From: Clostridia bacterium
Lineage (GTDB): Bacteria; Bacillota; Clostridia; Oscillospirales; Acutalibacteraceae
Length of the DNA: 64,000 bases
Assembly (NCBI GenBank): GCA_017439585.1
Contig: JAFSIV010000004.1
Coordinates: 220,242-284,241, forward strand
Reading direction: 5' to 3'
Shown: piece by piece, positions 44,858 to 53,744 of the stretch
Layout of the letters: each line of letters starts with the position of its first letter
Position numbering within the stretch: the first letter of the stretch is position 1
Notes under the pieces: generated by a model
Told to the model about the DNA's origin: nothing
Databases searched by the model: none
What the model saw: the letters and a program-made list of their open reading frames with translations, nothing else
Program-made: the position numbers and the translations under genes

Positions 44858-46099
44858 TTGGACAAGGAAATTATCAATCTTCTAAAAGCAACTGCAATAA
44901 AAACCATAGCCGATTGTACATTTGGAAAAAAAGTTAACTATTTCAAAGAAGAGAAAGAAGTACCTGTTTTACTGCCTTCTGGAGACGAAAAATATGTTAG
45001 CTTCTGGGTGAGAGATTGTGCAATGATGGCAGAAAGCAAGTTGATACCTAATCATCTACTTAAAAAATACATTGAGATTATTTCTACCTACGGTCAAAAT
45101 GGAAAAGATGCAATTCGTTTGGAAAATGACTTGTCAATTCCACCGTACTCTATCGCTGATCACATAAACTATGATGGAAAACCTGTTTATTTTCCGGGAA
45201 CATATTCTTCAGGAAATAATCAGGGAAGTGGAGATTTTGGCTTCTATCCACCATTCTGCGATAATTATTATTACATAATAATGGTTAGCATCTATGTTGA
45301 GCAAAGCGGCGATTCAGAAATACTCAATGACAAATGTAATGATTTGACCATTGCAGAAAGTCTTGAGTATGCGTTTGCTGGATACAACATAGATGATAAA
45401 AGTGATTTGTGTATTAGCGATGAAGAAAAATATACGGTTGATTGGGGATTTGTAGACACAATAAAAAAGAGCGGGAAGCTGTTAATGGCATCTCTTTTGC
45501 GATATAATGCAGCAAGAAAATTGCAAATGCTTTTTAAAGATAATGCCGACAAGTATAATTTTTACAAAGCAAAGGCAGAAAAAATCAAGAAAAACATATT
45601 ATTGGAGTTTTACGATAATAGTACGGGTTGGTTTTATTCTGCAACAGGAATCGGAAAACAGTATGATGTATGGGCAACTGCTTATGCGGTTTTTTCTGGT
45701 ATTACAAAAGAGAAAAAAACATTAGAAGCACTTTACAACGCATATATTGATAGGACTGCGGTTGTTGACGGATATGTCAGACATATATTAACGAATAATG
45801 ATTTTTCCACCAATTCAGCATGGGAAAGTACAAGAACGGAATATAACACGTATCAAAATGGCGCATATTGGGCAACACCGACCGGATGGTATGCATATGC
45901 TTTATACTGTTATAACCAAAAAATAGATATTTTAGAAGATTTTATAAAACATTTAAATATATATGCGAAAGACGGAGCTCCTTTTGAATGGATCGATAAA
46001 ACAACAACGAAATACAGTGGATTGAATTACGGAACTTCGGGAGTGTTGCCGTATATAGGTGCAATTAAAATAATAGAGGAATTTAAACAAATATATTAA
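44858..46099 (+). CDS. Six-hairpin glycosidase-like protein
   Basis: The start is a TTG at 44858, supported by AGAGGAG 9 bases upstream. No ATG lies nearby. The 413-residue protein has repeated helical hairpins and aromatic-rich motifs typical of (alpha/alpha)6 glycosidases: SFWVRDCAMMAESK (about 47-60), FPGTYSSGNNQGSGDFGFYPP, YDVWATAYAVFSG, and near the C-terminus GAYWATPTGWYAYAL. It is similar in kind to amylo-1,6-glucosidase or GH63/GH78-type barrels, but I cannot name the family. It has no signal peptide. It probably trims imported oligosaccharides. Confidence 0.6.
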   Translation: MDKEIINLLKATAIKTIADCTFGKKVNYFKEEKEVPVLLPSGDEKYVSFWVRDCAMMAESKLIPNHLLKKYIEIISTYGQNGKDAIRLENDLSIPPYSIADHINYDGKPVYFPGTYSSGNNQGSGDFGFYPPFCDNYYYIIMVSIYVEQSGDSEILNDKCNDLTIAESLEYAFAGYNIDDKSDLCISDEEKYTVDWGFVDTIKKSGKLLMASLLRYNAARKLQMLFKDNADKYNFYKAKAEKIKKNILLEFYDNSTGWFYSATGIGKQYDVWATAYAVFSGITKEKKTLEALYNAYIDRTAVVDGYVRHILTNNDFSTNSAWESTRTEYNTYQNGAYWATPTGWYAYALYCYNQKIDILEDFIKHLNIYAKDGAPFEWIDKTTTKYSGLNYGTSGVLPYIGAIKIIEEFKQIY

Positions 46100-46205
46100 C
46101 AATTTCGTTGTGAACATACATACCAGTGTAAATGTTTTTGCTAATTATAGTTAATATTATGATGAAGAGGGAGATGAGGCTGTTTTCTTTTTGAATCTTT
46201 TTATC

Positions 46206-46232
46206 ATTTATTAAATCAAACGATTAATAAAT
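46206..46232. promoter_or_regulatory. AT-rich inverted repeat upstream of the fucosidase gene
   Basis: ATTTATTAA (46206-46214) and TTAATAAAT (46224-46232) form a perfect inverted repeat with a 9-base spacer, 30 bases before the fucosidase start. It could be an operator or a weak hairpin. Nothing else is recognised in the 162-base gap. Confidence 0.35.
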
Positions 46233-46261
46233 AAAATTAATAATATAGCAGGTGTGTTTTT

Positions 46262-47497
46262 ATGATAGTAAAAGAATATATCAAAAATTTTGAAAAATTA
46301 GGCTTTGGAATGTTTGTACATTTCGGTCTTTACAGTATTTTGGGTAAGGGCGAATGGATAAGACATTCGGCACAAATACCCGAAGAAGAATACGATTTAC
46401 TGTTATCAGAATTTAATCCCGATTTAGATTGGGCTGATAACCTTGTAGCTACTGCAAAAAAAGCAGGTTGTAAGTATATAACTCTTACAACCCGTCATCA
46501 CGATGGTTTTTCACTTTATGATACCAAGGGTTTAAGTGATTATGACGCTATGCATGCTAAATGTAAGAGAGACCTTGTAAAAGAGTTTGTTGATGCATGT
46601 AACAAAAATGGCATAATTCCTTTTTTCTATCACACAATGCTCGATTGGCACGAACCGTCTTACCGTTTGGATTTCAAAAAGTACCTACAATATTTAAGAG
46701 ACAGTGTTGAGCTTATTTGTACTCAATACGGAAAAATCGGCGGAATATGGTTTGACGGTATGTGGGATAAACCTGCGCCCGAATGGGAAGAGGATTTATT
46801 GTACGCAGTTATTCGAAAGCACCAACCTGAAGCTATGATAATTAACAATTCAGGGCTATCGGCATTAGGTGCATTGGGTCATATTGAGCTTGATAGTGTT
46901 ACATTTGAACGAGGTGTTCCAAAGCCCATAAACCTTGACTGTTCGCCAAAATATATTGCAAGCGAAATGTGTGAAGTATTAAATGAATGTTGGGGATATG
47001 GCGCAGAAGATATTTGTTATAAAGCTCCGGCTACCATAATAGAAGAGCTTGCCGACTGTAGAAAATATCGTTCTAATTTCTTACTTAATGTCGGGCCCCT
47101 TCCAAATGGAAGATTAAGAAACATAGATGCAGCAACATTTGAAATTATAGGACAATGGATGGATATATTTGGCAAAACCATTGGTGAACCTGCTCCTACA
47201 GGCATAACAGTAACTGGAAATGAACGAGATTTTATTCTTAAATCCGAAGACGGTAATTATTATCTGTTTTGTTATGGTCTCCCATCAGAGTCGGATCCGA
47301 ATGTAACAAGAATTCATAATTTAGATTACGATCTAAAATTCCCTTTTTCTTCTGAAATAGAATCAGTAACCTTTATGGACAATGGGGATAAGATTGATTT
47401 TGAGCAGAAAGACGGCATTTGCACCATTCATACATTTCCTTATGTTTTCGGTCGAAACCTTGTTGTAAGAGTTGCAAAAATCAAACCTAAAAATTAA
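46262..47497 (+). CDS. GH29 alpha-L-fucosidase
   Basis: The 411-residue protein shows the GH29 pattern: GFGMFVHFGLYSILGKGEW near the N-terminus, LTTRHHDGFSLYDT (about 78-91, substrate-binding His residues) and GGIWFDGMW (nucleophile Asp about 165). The later CWGYGAED and LLNVGPLPNGRL motifs are also typical. No signal peptide is present, so it should release L-fucose from imported oligosaccharides in the cytoplasm. L-fucose isomerase lies 1.4 kb downstream, supporting a fucose pathway. A weak ribosome site (GCAGGTG) precedes ATG 46262. Confidence 0.9.
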   Translation: MIVKEYIKNFEKLGFGMFVHFGLYSILGKGEWIRHSAQIPEEEYDLLLSEFNPDLDWADNLVATAKKAGCKYITLTTRHHDGFSLYDTKGLSDYDAMHAKCKRDLVKEFVDACNKNGIIPFFYHTMLDWHEPSYRLDFKKYLQYLRDSVELICTQYGKIGGIWFDGMWDKPAPEWEEDLLYAVIRKHQPEAMIINNSGLSALGALGHIELDSVTFERGVPKPINLDCSPKYIASEMCEVLNECWGYGAEDICYKAPATIIEELADCRKYRSNFLLNVGPLPNGRLRNIDAATFEIIGQWMDIFGKTIGEPAPTGITVTGNERDFILKSEDGNYYLFCYGLPSESDPNVTRIHNLDYDLKFPFSSEIESVTFMDNGDKIDFEQKDGICTIHTFPYVFGRNLVVRVAKIKPKN

Positions 47498-47576
47498 AAT
47501 GTAATTAATTTCGCATTACACTACAGATAAAATCCCGATTTGTGATTATTAATTTTATGGTTTTAATGGTGATTAA

Positions 47577-48644
47577 ATGGTTGAAGTTTATGGAAAAAAC
47601 AACGCTTCCTTCATAGAGGGGTGTGATTTTGTTTTAGATTTTGATAAAGATATTAGTGAAATAAAGCTTTTGCAACTTACTGATATGCAGATTATTGATG
47701 CTTCTCAACGACGCACTTCAGATAGATTACGTCCAGATGAAATCAAAGCTTGGGCATGAAATACAGTTGATGTAAATTGCTATAATCATATAAGAAGTGT
47801 CATTGCACAGATATGCCCTGATTATATTTTTATAACAGGTGATATGGTTTACGGTTCATTTGATGATTCTGGCGAGATTTTAAAAGAATTTATTAGTTTT
47901 ATGGATTCTTTTAATATACCGTGGAGTATTGTTTGGGGCAATCACGATAATGAATCGCAAATAGGAATTGATGAACAGTGTCGACGTTATACGAATAGTA
48001 AAAATTGTGTATTTAATCCTGGAAAAACAATAGGCAATTCTAATTATACGGTAGGTATTTCCGTAAATAAAGTGCTTAAAAGGACTTTATACTTTATTGA
48101 TACTCACGGAGCAGTTAGAAATGCCGGAATTTATCAAGAACAACTTGAATTTTGTCTTGAAAGAGCAAAAGAGATAGAAAAAATTGTTTCTGTACCTTCT
48201 TTTATGATAACACATATTCCAGTAGATTTATTTCATATTTCGGAAATTGAGAAAGGTTATCTTAATGAAAGCAAGAAATCGTATGTTATTGGTGTTGATG
48301 TTGAAAGCAAAGACGGTGATTTTGGTTTTAGTTTTGATAGTAGGGGTTCGGGTGGATATATAAAGACAGATGAATTATTTAAAAAGGTATTAGAAGAATG
48401 TAATGTTGATGGTATCTTTGCAGGTCATTACCATAATAAGTGTTCCTGTATACATTATAATAACTTAAAATTAATTTTTGGGTTAAAAAGTTCACAATAT
48501 GACTATTATACTAATGGGCATATAGGTGCAACATTAGTTACTTTTAGTGAAAAAGAGTTTAAAATACAGTATATACCTTCATTTGCAGAATATGCTCCGG
48601 TTCCTGCTTTGGCTCCAAACTTTAAAAATATTAAAATTAGTTAA
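47577..48644 (+). pseudogene. Metallophosphoesterase interrupted by an in-frame TGA
   Basis: Two pieces, 47577-47756 and 47760-48644, are in the same frame, separated only by TGA at 47757-47759 (codon 61). The full reading is 355 codons. Calcineurin-like metallophosphoesterase motifs span both pieces: LLQLTDMQI before the stop, then FITGDMVYG, IVWGNHDNE and FAGHYHNK after it. The metal ligands Asp, Asn and His are therefore complete. The family is often near carbohydrate genes. Single-base nonsense decay is the simplest reading. A downstream restart at 47844 would lack the first metal-binding Asp. Confidence 0.75.
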
Positions 48645-48709
48645 GAATGAATTTTAAAGTTCAATAGTTTAAAAGCTTACATATCTCAATTTTATACAAA
48701 TATGTTTGA

Positions 48710-48865
48710 ACAGACATCGCTTGGAATCAGCCACTAAATTATAAATTTGCAAGTAGAGTTTTTGAGCGTGACGGAAATGAAATATACAAAATTGGTGATT
48801 ATTCAATCAAAAGCGATGGATATGAATTAGCACCCTGCTCAGCGGTAATTTTAAAGATCAAATAA
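48710..48865 (+). pseudogene. C-terminal remnant of an unidentified enzyme
   Basis: After a TGA at 48707 the frame reads TDIAWNQPLNYKFASRV and continues to SDGYELAPCSAVILKIK and TAA, 51 residues with no start codon or ribosome site. The final strand pattern (sDGyeLaPcSavilki) looks like the C-terminal beta-sandwich end of a glycoside hydrolase. It is a gene tail left after deletion. I cannot name the family. Confidence 0.5.
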
Positions 48866-48899
48866 TGTAAAACAAATATAATCAATTGGAGGAAATATT

Positions 48900-50705
48900 A
48901 TGTCAAAAAACAGATACATAGGTGATTATCCCGTAATTGGTATCCGCCCCGTTGTTGACGGCAGACGAGGACCGATGAAATTACGTGAAAGTCTTGAACC
49001 ACAAGTTTGGGCAATGGCAAATGCCGCTAAAAAGTTGTTTGAGGAAAATCTTTTTTATTCAAACGGTGAGCCCGTAAAGGTAGTTATGGCAGATACTTGC
49101 ATAGGTCGTGTTGCAGAAACCGCCGCTTGTGCAGATAAATTTAGAAAAGAAGGTGTTAGCATTACACTTTCTGTAACTCCTTGTTGGTGTTATGGCTCCG
49201 AAACAATGGATATGGACAAAGATACTATTAAGGGCGTTTGGGGATTTAATGGAACAGAACGCCCGGGTGCAGTTTATCTTGCTGCAGTTCTTGCTGGCCA
49301 TGCTCAAAAAGGTCTTCCTGCTTTCGGTATCTATGGCCACGAAGTACAGGATGTAGATATGGTAGATACAATTCCCGAGGATGTAAAAGAAAAGCTTTTG
49401 CGTTTTGGCAGATGCGCTATTGCGGTTGCTACTATGCGCGGCAAATCATATCTTCAAATTGGTTCTCAGTGTATGGGTATTGCAGGTTCTATTATAGACC
49501 AAGACTTTATGGAAGAATACTTTGGTATGCGTGTAGAGAGTGTTGACGAGGTTGAAATACTTCGCCGAATGGAAGAAGGCATTTATAACGAGGAAGAGTA
49601 CCAAAAGGCGCTCGCTTGGACAAAGGAGCATTGCAAAGAGGGCAGAGACGATAACCCCGAATTTGTAAAGTTCTCAGATGAAGAAAAGGAAAAGCAGTGG
49701 GAATTTACTGTTAAAATGTATTGCATTATAAAAGACCTTATGGCAGGCAATAAGAATTTGCCTGAAGGTTGTGAAGAAGAAATAGTAGGCCATAACGCTA
49801 TTGCCGGCGGTTTCCAAGGTCAAAGACAGTGGACAGACCATTGGCCTAACTGTGACTATCCGGAAGCGCTTTTAAGCTCTACCTTCGATTATGAAGGTGC
49901 AAGAGAGCCTTACACACTCGCTACCGAGAATGATGTGCTTAATGGCATGGGTATGCTCTTTATGAGATTACTAACTCATAGAGCGCAAATCTTTGCTGAT
50001 GTTCGTACATATTGGAGTGGTGATGCTGTAAAGCGTGTAACAGGATATGATTTGGAGGGCAAGGCAAAAGAGTCTGATGGTATTATTCACTTGCTCAATT
50101 CAGGTGCAGCTTGTCTTGACGCAAGTGGCGTATGCACAGATGAAAACGGTAACGCTACCATGAAGAAGTGGTGGGAAGTAACCGACGAGGATATAAAGAA
50201 AATGACCGATGCTACTGTTTGGTGCGAGGCAGGATTTGATAACTTCCGTGGCGGTGGATTTTCAAGTCACTTTACCACAAAAGCAGAAATGCCCTGTACA
50301 ATGATAAGACTTAACCTTGTAAAAGGCTTGGGACCTGTTCTTCAAATTGCTGAGGGTTGGACAGTAAATCTTCCCGACGATGTATCCGATACACTTATGG
50401 AGAGAACTAACCCGACCTGGCCTTGTACTTGGTTTGCGCCAAGAACAGATGGTAAAGAGGGAAGCCCCTTTAAAACCGCTTATGAGGTAATGCAGAACTG
50501 GGGCGCCAACCACGGTGCAATCAGTTACGGACACATCGGCGCCGACCTTATTACAATGTGCTCAATGCTCCGTATTCCTGTTTGTATGCACAATGTACCT
50601 GAGGATGATATATTCCGTCCTGCTTGTTGGAATGCTTTCGGTATGGATAAAGAAGGTCAGGATTATAGAGCTTGTGCTACTTATGGACCTCAATTCAAGA
50701 AATAA
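48900..50705 (+). CDS. fucI: L-fucose isomerase
   Basis: GGAGG precedes ATG 48900. The 601-residue protein, about the usual 590-600, starts with [21 protein letters not shown] and has [29 protein letters not shown] and [10 protein letters not shown], all strong FucI features. The C-terminal region contains [17 protein letters not shown] and [17 protein letters not shown]. It converts L-fucose to L-fuculose in the cytoplasm using a divalent metal. It can also act on D-arabinose in known family members. It fits with the GH29 fucosidase upstream. No fuculokinase or fuculose-phosphate aldolase follows in the window. Confidence 0.96.
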   Translation: MSKNRYIGDYPVIGIRPVVDGRRGPMKLRESLEPQVWAMANAAKKLFEENLFYSNGEPVKVVMADTCIGRVAETAACADKFRKEGVSITLSVTPCWCYGSETMDMDKDTIKGVWGFNGTERPGAVYLAAVLAGHAQKGLPAFGIYGHEVQDVDMVDTIPEDVKEKLLRFGRCAIAVATMRGKSYLQIGSQCMGIAGSIIDQDFMEEYFGMRVESVDEVEILRRMEEGIYNEEEYQKALAWTKEHCKEGRDDNPEFVKFSDEEKEKQWEFTVKMYCIIKDLMAGNKNLPEGCEEEIVGHNAIAGGFQGQRQWTDHWPNCDYPEALLSSTFDYEGAREPYTLATENDVLNGMGMLFMRLLTHRAQIFADVRTYWSGDAVKRVTGYDLEGKAKESDGIIHLLNSGAACLDASGVCTDENGNATMKKWWEVTDEDIKKMTDATVWCEAGFDNFRGGGFSSHFTTKAEMPCTMIRLNLVKGLGPVLQIAEGWTVNLPDDVSDTLMERTNPTWPCTWFAPRTDGKEGSPFKTAYEVMQNWGANHGAISYGHIGADLITMCSMLRIPVCMHNVPEDDIFRPACWNAFGMDKEGQDYRACATYGPQFKK

Positions 50706-51096
50706 AAACTAGCATCATAAGGAATTAATGCGAACATTAAGAAAAAGTGATATGAATTGGGTAGAAAATATCCATACTCACAATACAAAATCTAATATAT
50801 CTGACCTGTTAGAAAAAATGCAGAAATTCTTAATAAACACGCACTTGTAATTTTATAGGATAGAGTAACATTATAATTAAAGGCGTAAAAACTAATTGTC
50901 TATTTTAAACAAAGAGTGAACTTTCATTCTTGTTTATAAATTAGAAAATATTGTTAATAAGATTGGATATACAGGAGTCTGATTTTATATCATCTTTCTC
51001 TAATCGTTAGCGCAATTAAAAAAGTGGTCTGTGTTATCACATACTGCTTTGGTGAGTTTAAGTTCTTAAATGGGAAGCTTTTAAGTTTTATAAAAA
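50706..51096. other. Intergenic region after fucI with a possible gene remnant
   Basis: Apart from a 40-codon frame at 50728-50850 (MRTLRKSDMNWVENIHTHNT and onward, ending NTHL) nothing is recognised. That frame has a weak GGAATT before its ATG and no known family, so it may be a remnant. The stretch 50850-51090 is AT-rich with no supported gene and no clear terminator for fucI. Confidence 0.4.
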
Positions 51097-51125
51097 GGTG
51101 GAGGTGCATATTTCTGCACCTCCAC
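51092..51125 (-). terminator. Terminator of the TnpV gene
   Basis: GTGGAGGTGCA (51098-51108) pairs with TGCACCTCCAC (51115-51125). On the minus strand it is followed by a T-run (51096-51092), and it starts just after the stop of the minus-strand TnpV gene. Confidence 0.85.
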
Positions 51126-51129
51126 TAGT

Positions 51130-51516
51130 TTAATTATAGATCAATTCACTATTTACAATTTCTGTCACTTTTTGACGTATGTTGTTCATATGTGCAACCC
51201 ATTCCATCTGCTTATCCTCTTTTAGTTGTTCGGTGATGTCTTCGGTAGCTTTATATTGTGAGATAAGTGTATCAAACATTTCTTCCGCTTGTTTGTTAAT
51301 GTCAGCGAGATAGCGCTTGAGTTTGCAGTCCAAAACTAACGATGTATAAAACTCTTTGCGGTGGTGTTTGATATATTCTAAATGTCGCATACCCCATACA
51401 CCAATCTCGACTTGTTCTTCATCGGGGAGTTTAAGGCATGGGATGTAATAATCGCCTTGCAATTCATAGGTTATCCCCGTTCTTTCATCCGTAATAAATT
51501 TTGTCAACTTTTCCAT
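51130..51516 (-). CDS. tnpV: TnpV family transposon-encoded protein
   Basis: AGGAGG lies just upstream of ATG 51516 on the minus strand. The 128-residue protein matches the TnpV pattern known from clostridial mobile elements: YELQGDYYIPCLKLPDEEQ, VWGMRHLEYIKHHRK (about 40-54), KRYLADINKQAEEMF and a C-terminus of MNNIRQKVTEIVNSELIYN. Its role in transposition is unclear. It is often carried next to recombinases, but none is seen here, so it is a stray or a decayed insertion. It has its own terminator. Confidence 0.88.
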   Translation of the reverse strand: MEKLTKFITDERTGITYELQGDYYIPCLKLPDEEQVEIGVWGMRHLEYIKHHRKEFYTSLVLDCKLKRYLADINKQAEEMFDTLISQYKATEDITEQLKEDKQMEWVAHMNNIRQKVTEIVNSELIYN

Positions 51517-51679
51517 AATGTTTTCCTCCTAAATTTGTATATACATTTTTGTACGTATATACAGTTTACTTTAATTGTTTAAAAAACACCAATGTGCCGA
51601 TTGAATACGGTGTGAATATATGTGTGAATGTCAGTTATGTTAAGTTTATTTTTTCGAATCCGTTAAGAATAACCGCACC

Positions 51680-51725
51680 AAAAAGAAACGACAATTTTCG
51701 ACAAGAAGATTGTCGTTTCTTTTTG
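51680..51725. terminator. Bidirectional terminator
   Basis: AAAAAGAAACGACAAT (51680-51695) pairs with ATTGTCGTTTCTTTTT (51709-51724) around a 13-base loop. A and T tracts on both sides allow termination in either direction. Confidence 0.8.
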
Positions 51726-51734
51726 TTTTCTTCA

Positions 51735-51814
51735 CTTTTCTCTTTTCACTCTTCTCTCTTCACTTAAATTGTCGTTTCCAGATAAAAGATAAGAGAGAAG
51801 AGATAAAAGAAAAG
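51735..51814. repeat. Long polypyrimidine/polypurine inverted repeat
   Basis: The arm 51735-51760 (C/T only except one A) is nearly the reverse complement of 51791-51814, beginning with ten identical bases (AAGAGAGAAG). Between the arms is another copy of ATTGTCGTTTC (51768-51778), the sequence that forms the neighbouring terminator stem. Such mirror-like purine tracts can form hairpins or unusual DNA structures. Confidence 0.6.
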
Positions 51815-51919
51815 GTGTCGGCTATGCCGACGAATATAAAAAATATGTAGGAGTTTAATCCTATACAATGGAATTTGGTTGTGGGTTTGGAATTGTCTAT
51901 CCCTTCCATATCGAGTGTT

Positions 51920-51965
51920 CATAACCAACTTGAATGTTGGAAATGGACACTCGATTTTCTTTTAT
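51920..51965 (+). terminator. Branched terminator-like hairpin
   Basis: TCGAGTGTTCAT pairs with ATGGACACTCGA (one G-U pair) enclosing a second small stem CCAAC/GTTGG, and is followed by TTTTCTTTT on the plus strand. No plus-strand gene lies close upstream, so its source transcript is unclear. Confidence 0.55.
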
Positions 51966-51968
51966 ATT

Positions 51969-52006
51969 AAAAAAGCAGTTTCAACCGTTTAGTTGAAACT
52001 GCTTTT
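51969..52006. terminator. Terminator after rpiB (bidirectional)
   Basis: AAAAAAGCAGTTTCAAC and GTTGAAACTGCTTTTT pair around a short loop. On the minus strand it lies about 20 bases after the rpiB stop and has a T-run, ending the tsaE-tsaB-rpiB operon. Confidence 0.88.
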
Positions 52007-52025
52007 TGCTTTGGGTTTAATAATT

Positions 52026-52463
52026 TTATTTTTCAATAGCTATAATTTTATCAACTCTTGTTTGATGTCTGCCGCCTTCAAATTCGGTATCAACAAACAA
52101 GTCGGCAAGCTCTAATGCAGTGCCAACACCGATAACACGACCGCCGAGACAGAGAATATTAGAGTTATTATGAAGTCTTGTGAACTTAGCGGAAAAATGC
52201 TCGCTGCAAGCGGCAGCGCGAATACCTTTAACCTTATTAGCAGCGATAGACATTCCGATACCTGTTCCGCAAACCAATATACCGCGCTCACATTCGCCTG
52301 AGGTTATTTTTTCGCAAACCTTAATAGCTATATCCGGGTAGTCTACCGATTTTTGCTCGTAAATTCCGCAGTCAACAACCTCAAATCCGCGTTCTTTTAA
52401 ATGCTCGGCGATAGCATTCTTATGCTCTAAACCACCATGGTCGCATCCAATTACAATTTTCAT
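52026..52463 (-). CDS. rpiB: Ribose 5-phosphate isomerase B
   Basis: The 145-residue protein has the RpiB/LacAB fold: IGCDHGGLEHKNAI at the start, GIYEQKSVDYPDIA, and the catalytic Cys in RGILVCGTGIGMSIAANK (about residue 66). HNNSNILCLGGRVIG follows. It interconverts ribose 5-phosphate and ribulose 5-phosphate in the pentose phosphate pathway. Its ATG overlaps the tsaB stop (ATGA), so it is the last gene of a three-gene minus-strand operon. LacA/LacB-type activity is possible but unlikely, as a LacAB pair is absent. Confidence 0.95.
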   Translation of the reverse strand: MKIVIGCDHGGLEHKNAIAEHLKERGFEVVDCGIYEQKSVDYPDIAIKVCEKITSGECERGILVCGTGIGMSIAANKVKGIRAAACSEHFSAKFTRLHNNSNILCLGGRVIGVGTALELADLFVDTEFEGGRHQTRVDKIIAIEK

Positions 52464-53176
52464 TTTTTTAACTCCTTTTTCTGTTTTAATTCTCTTTCTG
52501 CCTGAGGCAGTCTTAAATAAATTGGTAAAAGATTCTCGGGAGAAATAGTATTTCCTATATTAAAATCCTTGTTTGAAGCAAGGGCAACGCCTGTGGCAGT
52601 TTGATATCTTCTGGCTTCAAATGATTTTAAAACATTTTTTGTGTTTTCGGCAAAGGGAAAGAAAACATCCGTACCGTCACCTGCAATATAAATGTTTAAA
52701 TTTTCCTCGTTTGGCAAATTTGAAATCTCGTTTGCCAGTTCTTCGCACATTAAAGCACGGTCGGGACAAAGTCTTTCAATTTTACCGTTTTTGATTTTAA
52801 ATAAAGCGTTATATACCTGATTGCATCTCGCATCCATAACCGCGCATACGATACAATCGGTATCAATGAAATTATAAGCAATAGCTTCAAGGGTAGAAAC
52901 CGATACACATGGAATTTTTTTGGCCTGAGCTAAACCTTTAATTGCGCTTATACCTATTCTTATGCCTGTAAAAGAGCCTGGACCTGCACTTACTGCAAAG
53001 CCATCAATATCCGAAAGCTTAATATTAGCGGATTTGAGCAAAGCTTCTACCATAGGCATTAAGGTTTGCGAATGGGTTAGCTTAACATTTATAAAGGAAG
53101 AAGCAAGCACCTTTTCACTGTCTGTAATAGCGACAGAGCAGGGGGTTGCAGAACATTCTATCGAGAGCGTTTTCAT
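52460..53176 (-). CDS. tsaB: tRNA threonylcarbamoyladenosine biosynthesis protein TsaB
   Basis: This 238-residue protein has the ASKHA-fold N-terminus (LSIECSATPCSVAI) and the TsaB signature VSAGPGSFTGIRIGISAIKGLA (about 63-84). Length is typical (220-240). With TsaD and TsaE it makes the t6A modification at position 37 of ANN-decoding tRNAs. TsaB itself is the scaffold without catalysis. It starts 3 bases after the tsaE stop, a usual arrangement in Clostridia. tsaD is not in the window. Confidence 0.95.
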   Translation of the reverse strand: MKTLSIECSATPCSVAITDSEKVLASSFINVKLTHSQTLMPMVEALLKSANIKLSDIDGFAVSAGPGSFTGIRIGISAIKGLAQAKKIPCVSVSTLEAIAYNFIDTDCIVCAVMDARCNQVYNALFKIKNGKIERLCPDRALMCEELANEISNLPNEENLNIYIAGDGTDVFFPFAENTKNVLKSFEARRYQTATGVALASNKDFNIGNTISPENLLPIYLRLPQAERELKQKKELKK

Positions 53177-53179
53177 AAA

Positions 53180-53608
53180 TTATTGTTCCTCTTTTTTAAA
53201 AATAGTTATTTTTCGTTCGGTTTCGCCCGTATTTTGAATTTCAACATATATGGTATTATCGGGCAGAGCGTTTTCAATGTTTTCACTCCATTCAACAACA
53301 ACAATACCGCCAAGCTCAATATATTCGAAAAAGCCTGAGGAATAAAGCTCGTCCCAAGAGGATATGCGATACATATCAAAATGATAGATATCGAATTTTC
53401 CGCCTAAGTATTCGTTTATAAGAGCGAAGGTGGGGGAGTTTACCGTTCCGTCAAACCCTAGACCTAATGCTAAGCCTTTTGTAAAATGGGTTTTGCCTGC
53501 ACCCAAATCGCCTATAAAGGCTATAACCTCACCGCCCGAAAAACCGCTTGCAAATTTTTTTGCTATGTTTATGGTTTCTTCGGGTGATTTCGAATAAAAT
53601 GTATTCAT
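53180..53608 (-). CDS. tsaE: tRNA threonylcarbamoyladenosine biosynthesis ATPase TsaE
   Basis: The 142-residue protein carries a Walker A motif FIGDLGAGKTHFTKG (about 31-45), then SPTFALINEY and YHFDMYR (Walker B-like region), and VVVEWSENIENALP, all typical of TsaE. It is the ATPase that drives the TsaBD complex in t6A tRNA modification. It is the first gene of the minus-strand operon and diverges from the RodA-like gene across a 136-base AT-rich gap. Confidence 0.95.
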   Translation of the reverse strand: MNTFYSKSPEETINIAKKFASGFSGGEVIAFIGDLGAGKTHFTKGLALGLGFDGTVNSPTFALINEYLGGKFDIYHFDMYRISSWDELYSSGFFEYIELGGIVVVEWSENIENALPDNTIYVEIQNTGETERKITIFKKEEQ

Positions 53609-53683
53609 AAAAACTCCGTAAATTTTTTTAGTTTCTGATTTTAATCTATTTTAACATATATTTATTAATTTTTAAAGAGTAAC

Positions 53684-53712
53684 TTGAATTTTTCTTAAAA
53701 ATATAATATTAT
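53684..53712 (+). promoter_or_regulatory. Sigma-A-type promoter of the RodA-like gene
   Basis: TTGAAT (53684-53689) and TATTAT (53707-53712) are separated by 17 bp and lie 32 bases upstream of the GTG start. The surrounding DNA is very AT-rich, so the exact -10 could shift. Confidence 0.55.
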
Positions 53713-53744
53713 ATTATAAGATAGGGTGAAAAGAAGGTGAAAAT

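Larger units (their letters stand above)
51517..52025. other. Intergenic region rich in inverted repeats
   Basis: No gene is seen between TnpV and rpiB. The region contains two or three terminators, a long polypyrimidine/polypurine inverted repeat, a GTCGGC/GCCGAC hairpin (51818-51832) and a complex hairpin at 51920-51965. It is probably a junction between accessory and housekeeping DNA. Confidence 0.6.

Noticed and set aside
47757-47759. TGA as a selenocysteine codon in the metallophosphoesterase
   Set aside because: The position lies in a linker before the catalytic motifs, no selenoprotein of this family is known to me, and no clear SECIS-like stem follows directly. Nonsense mutation is simpler.
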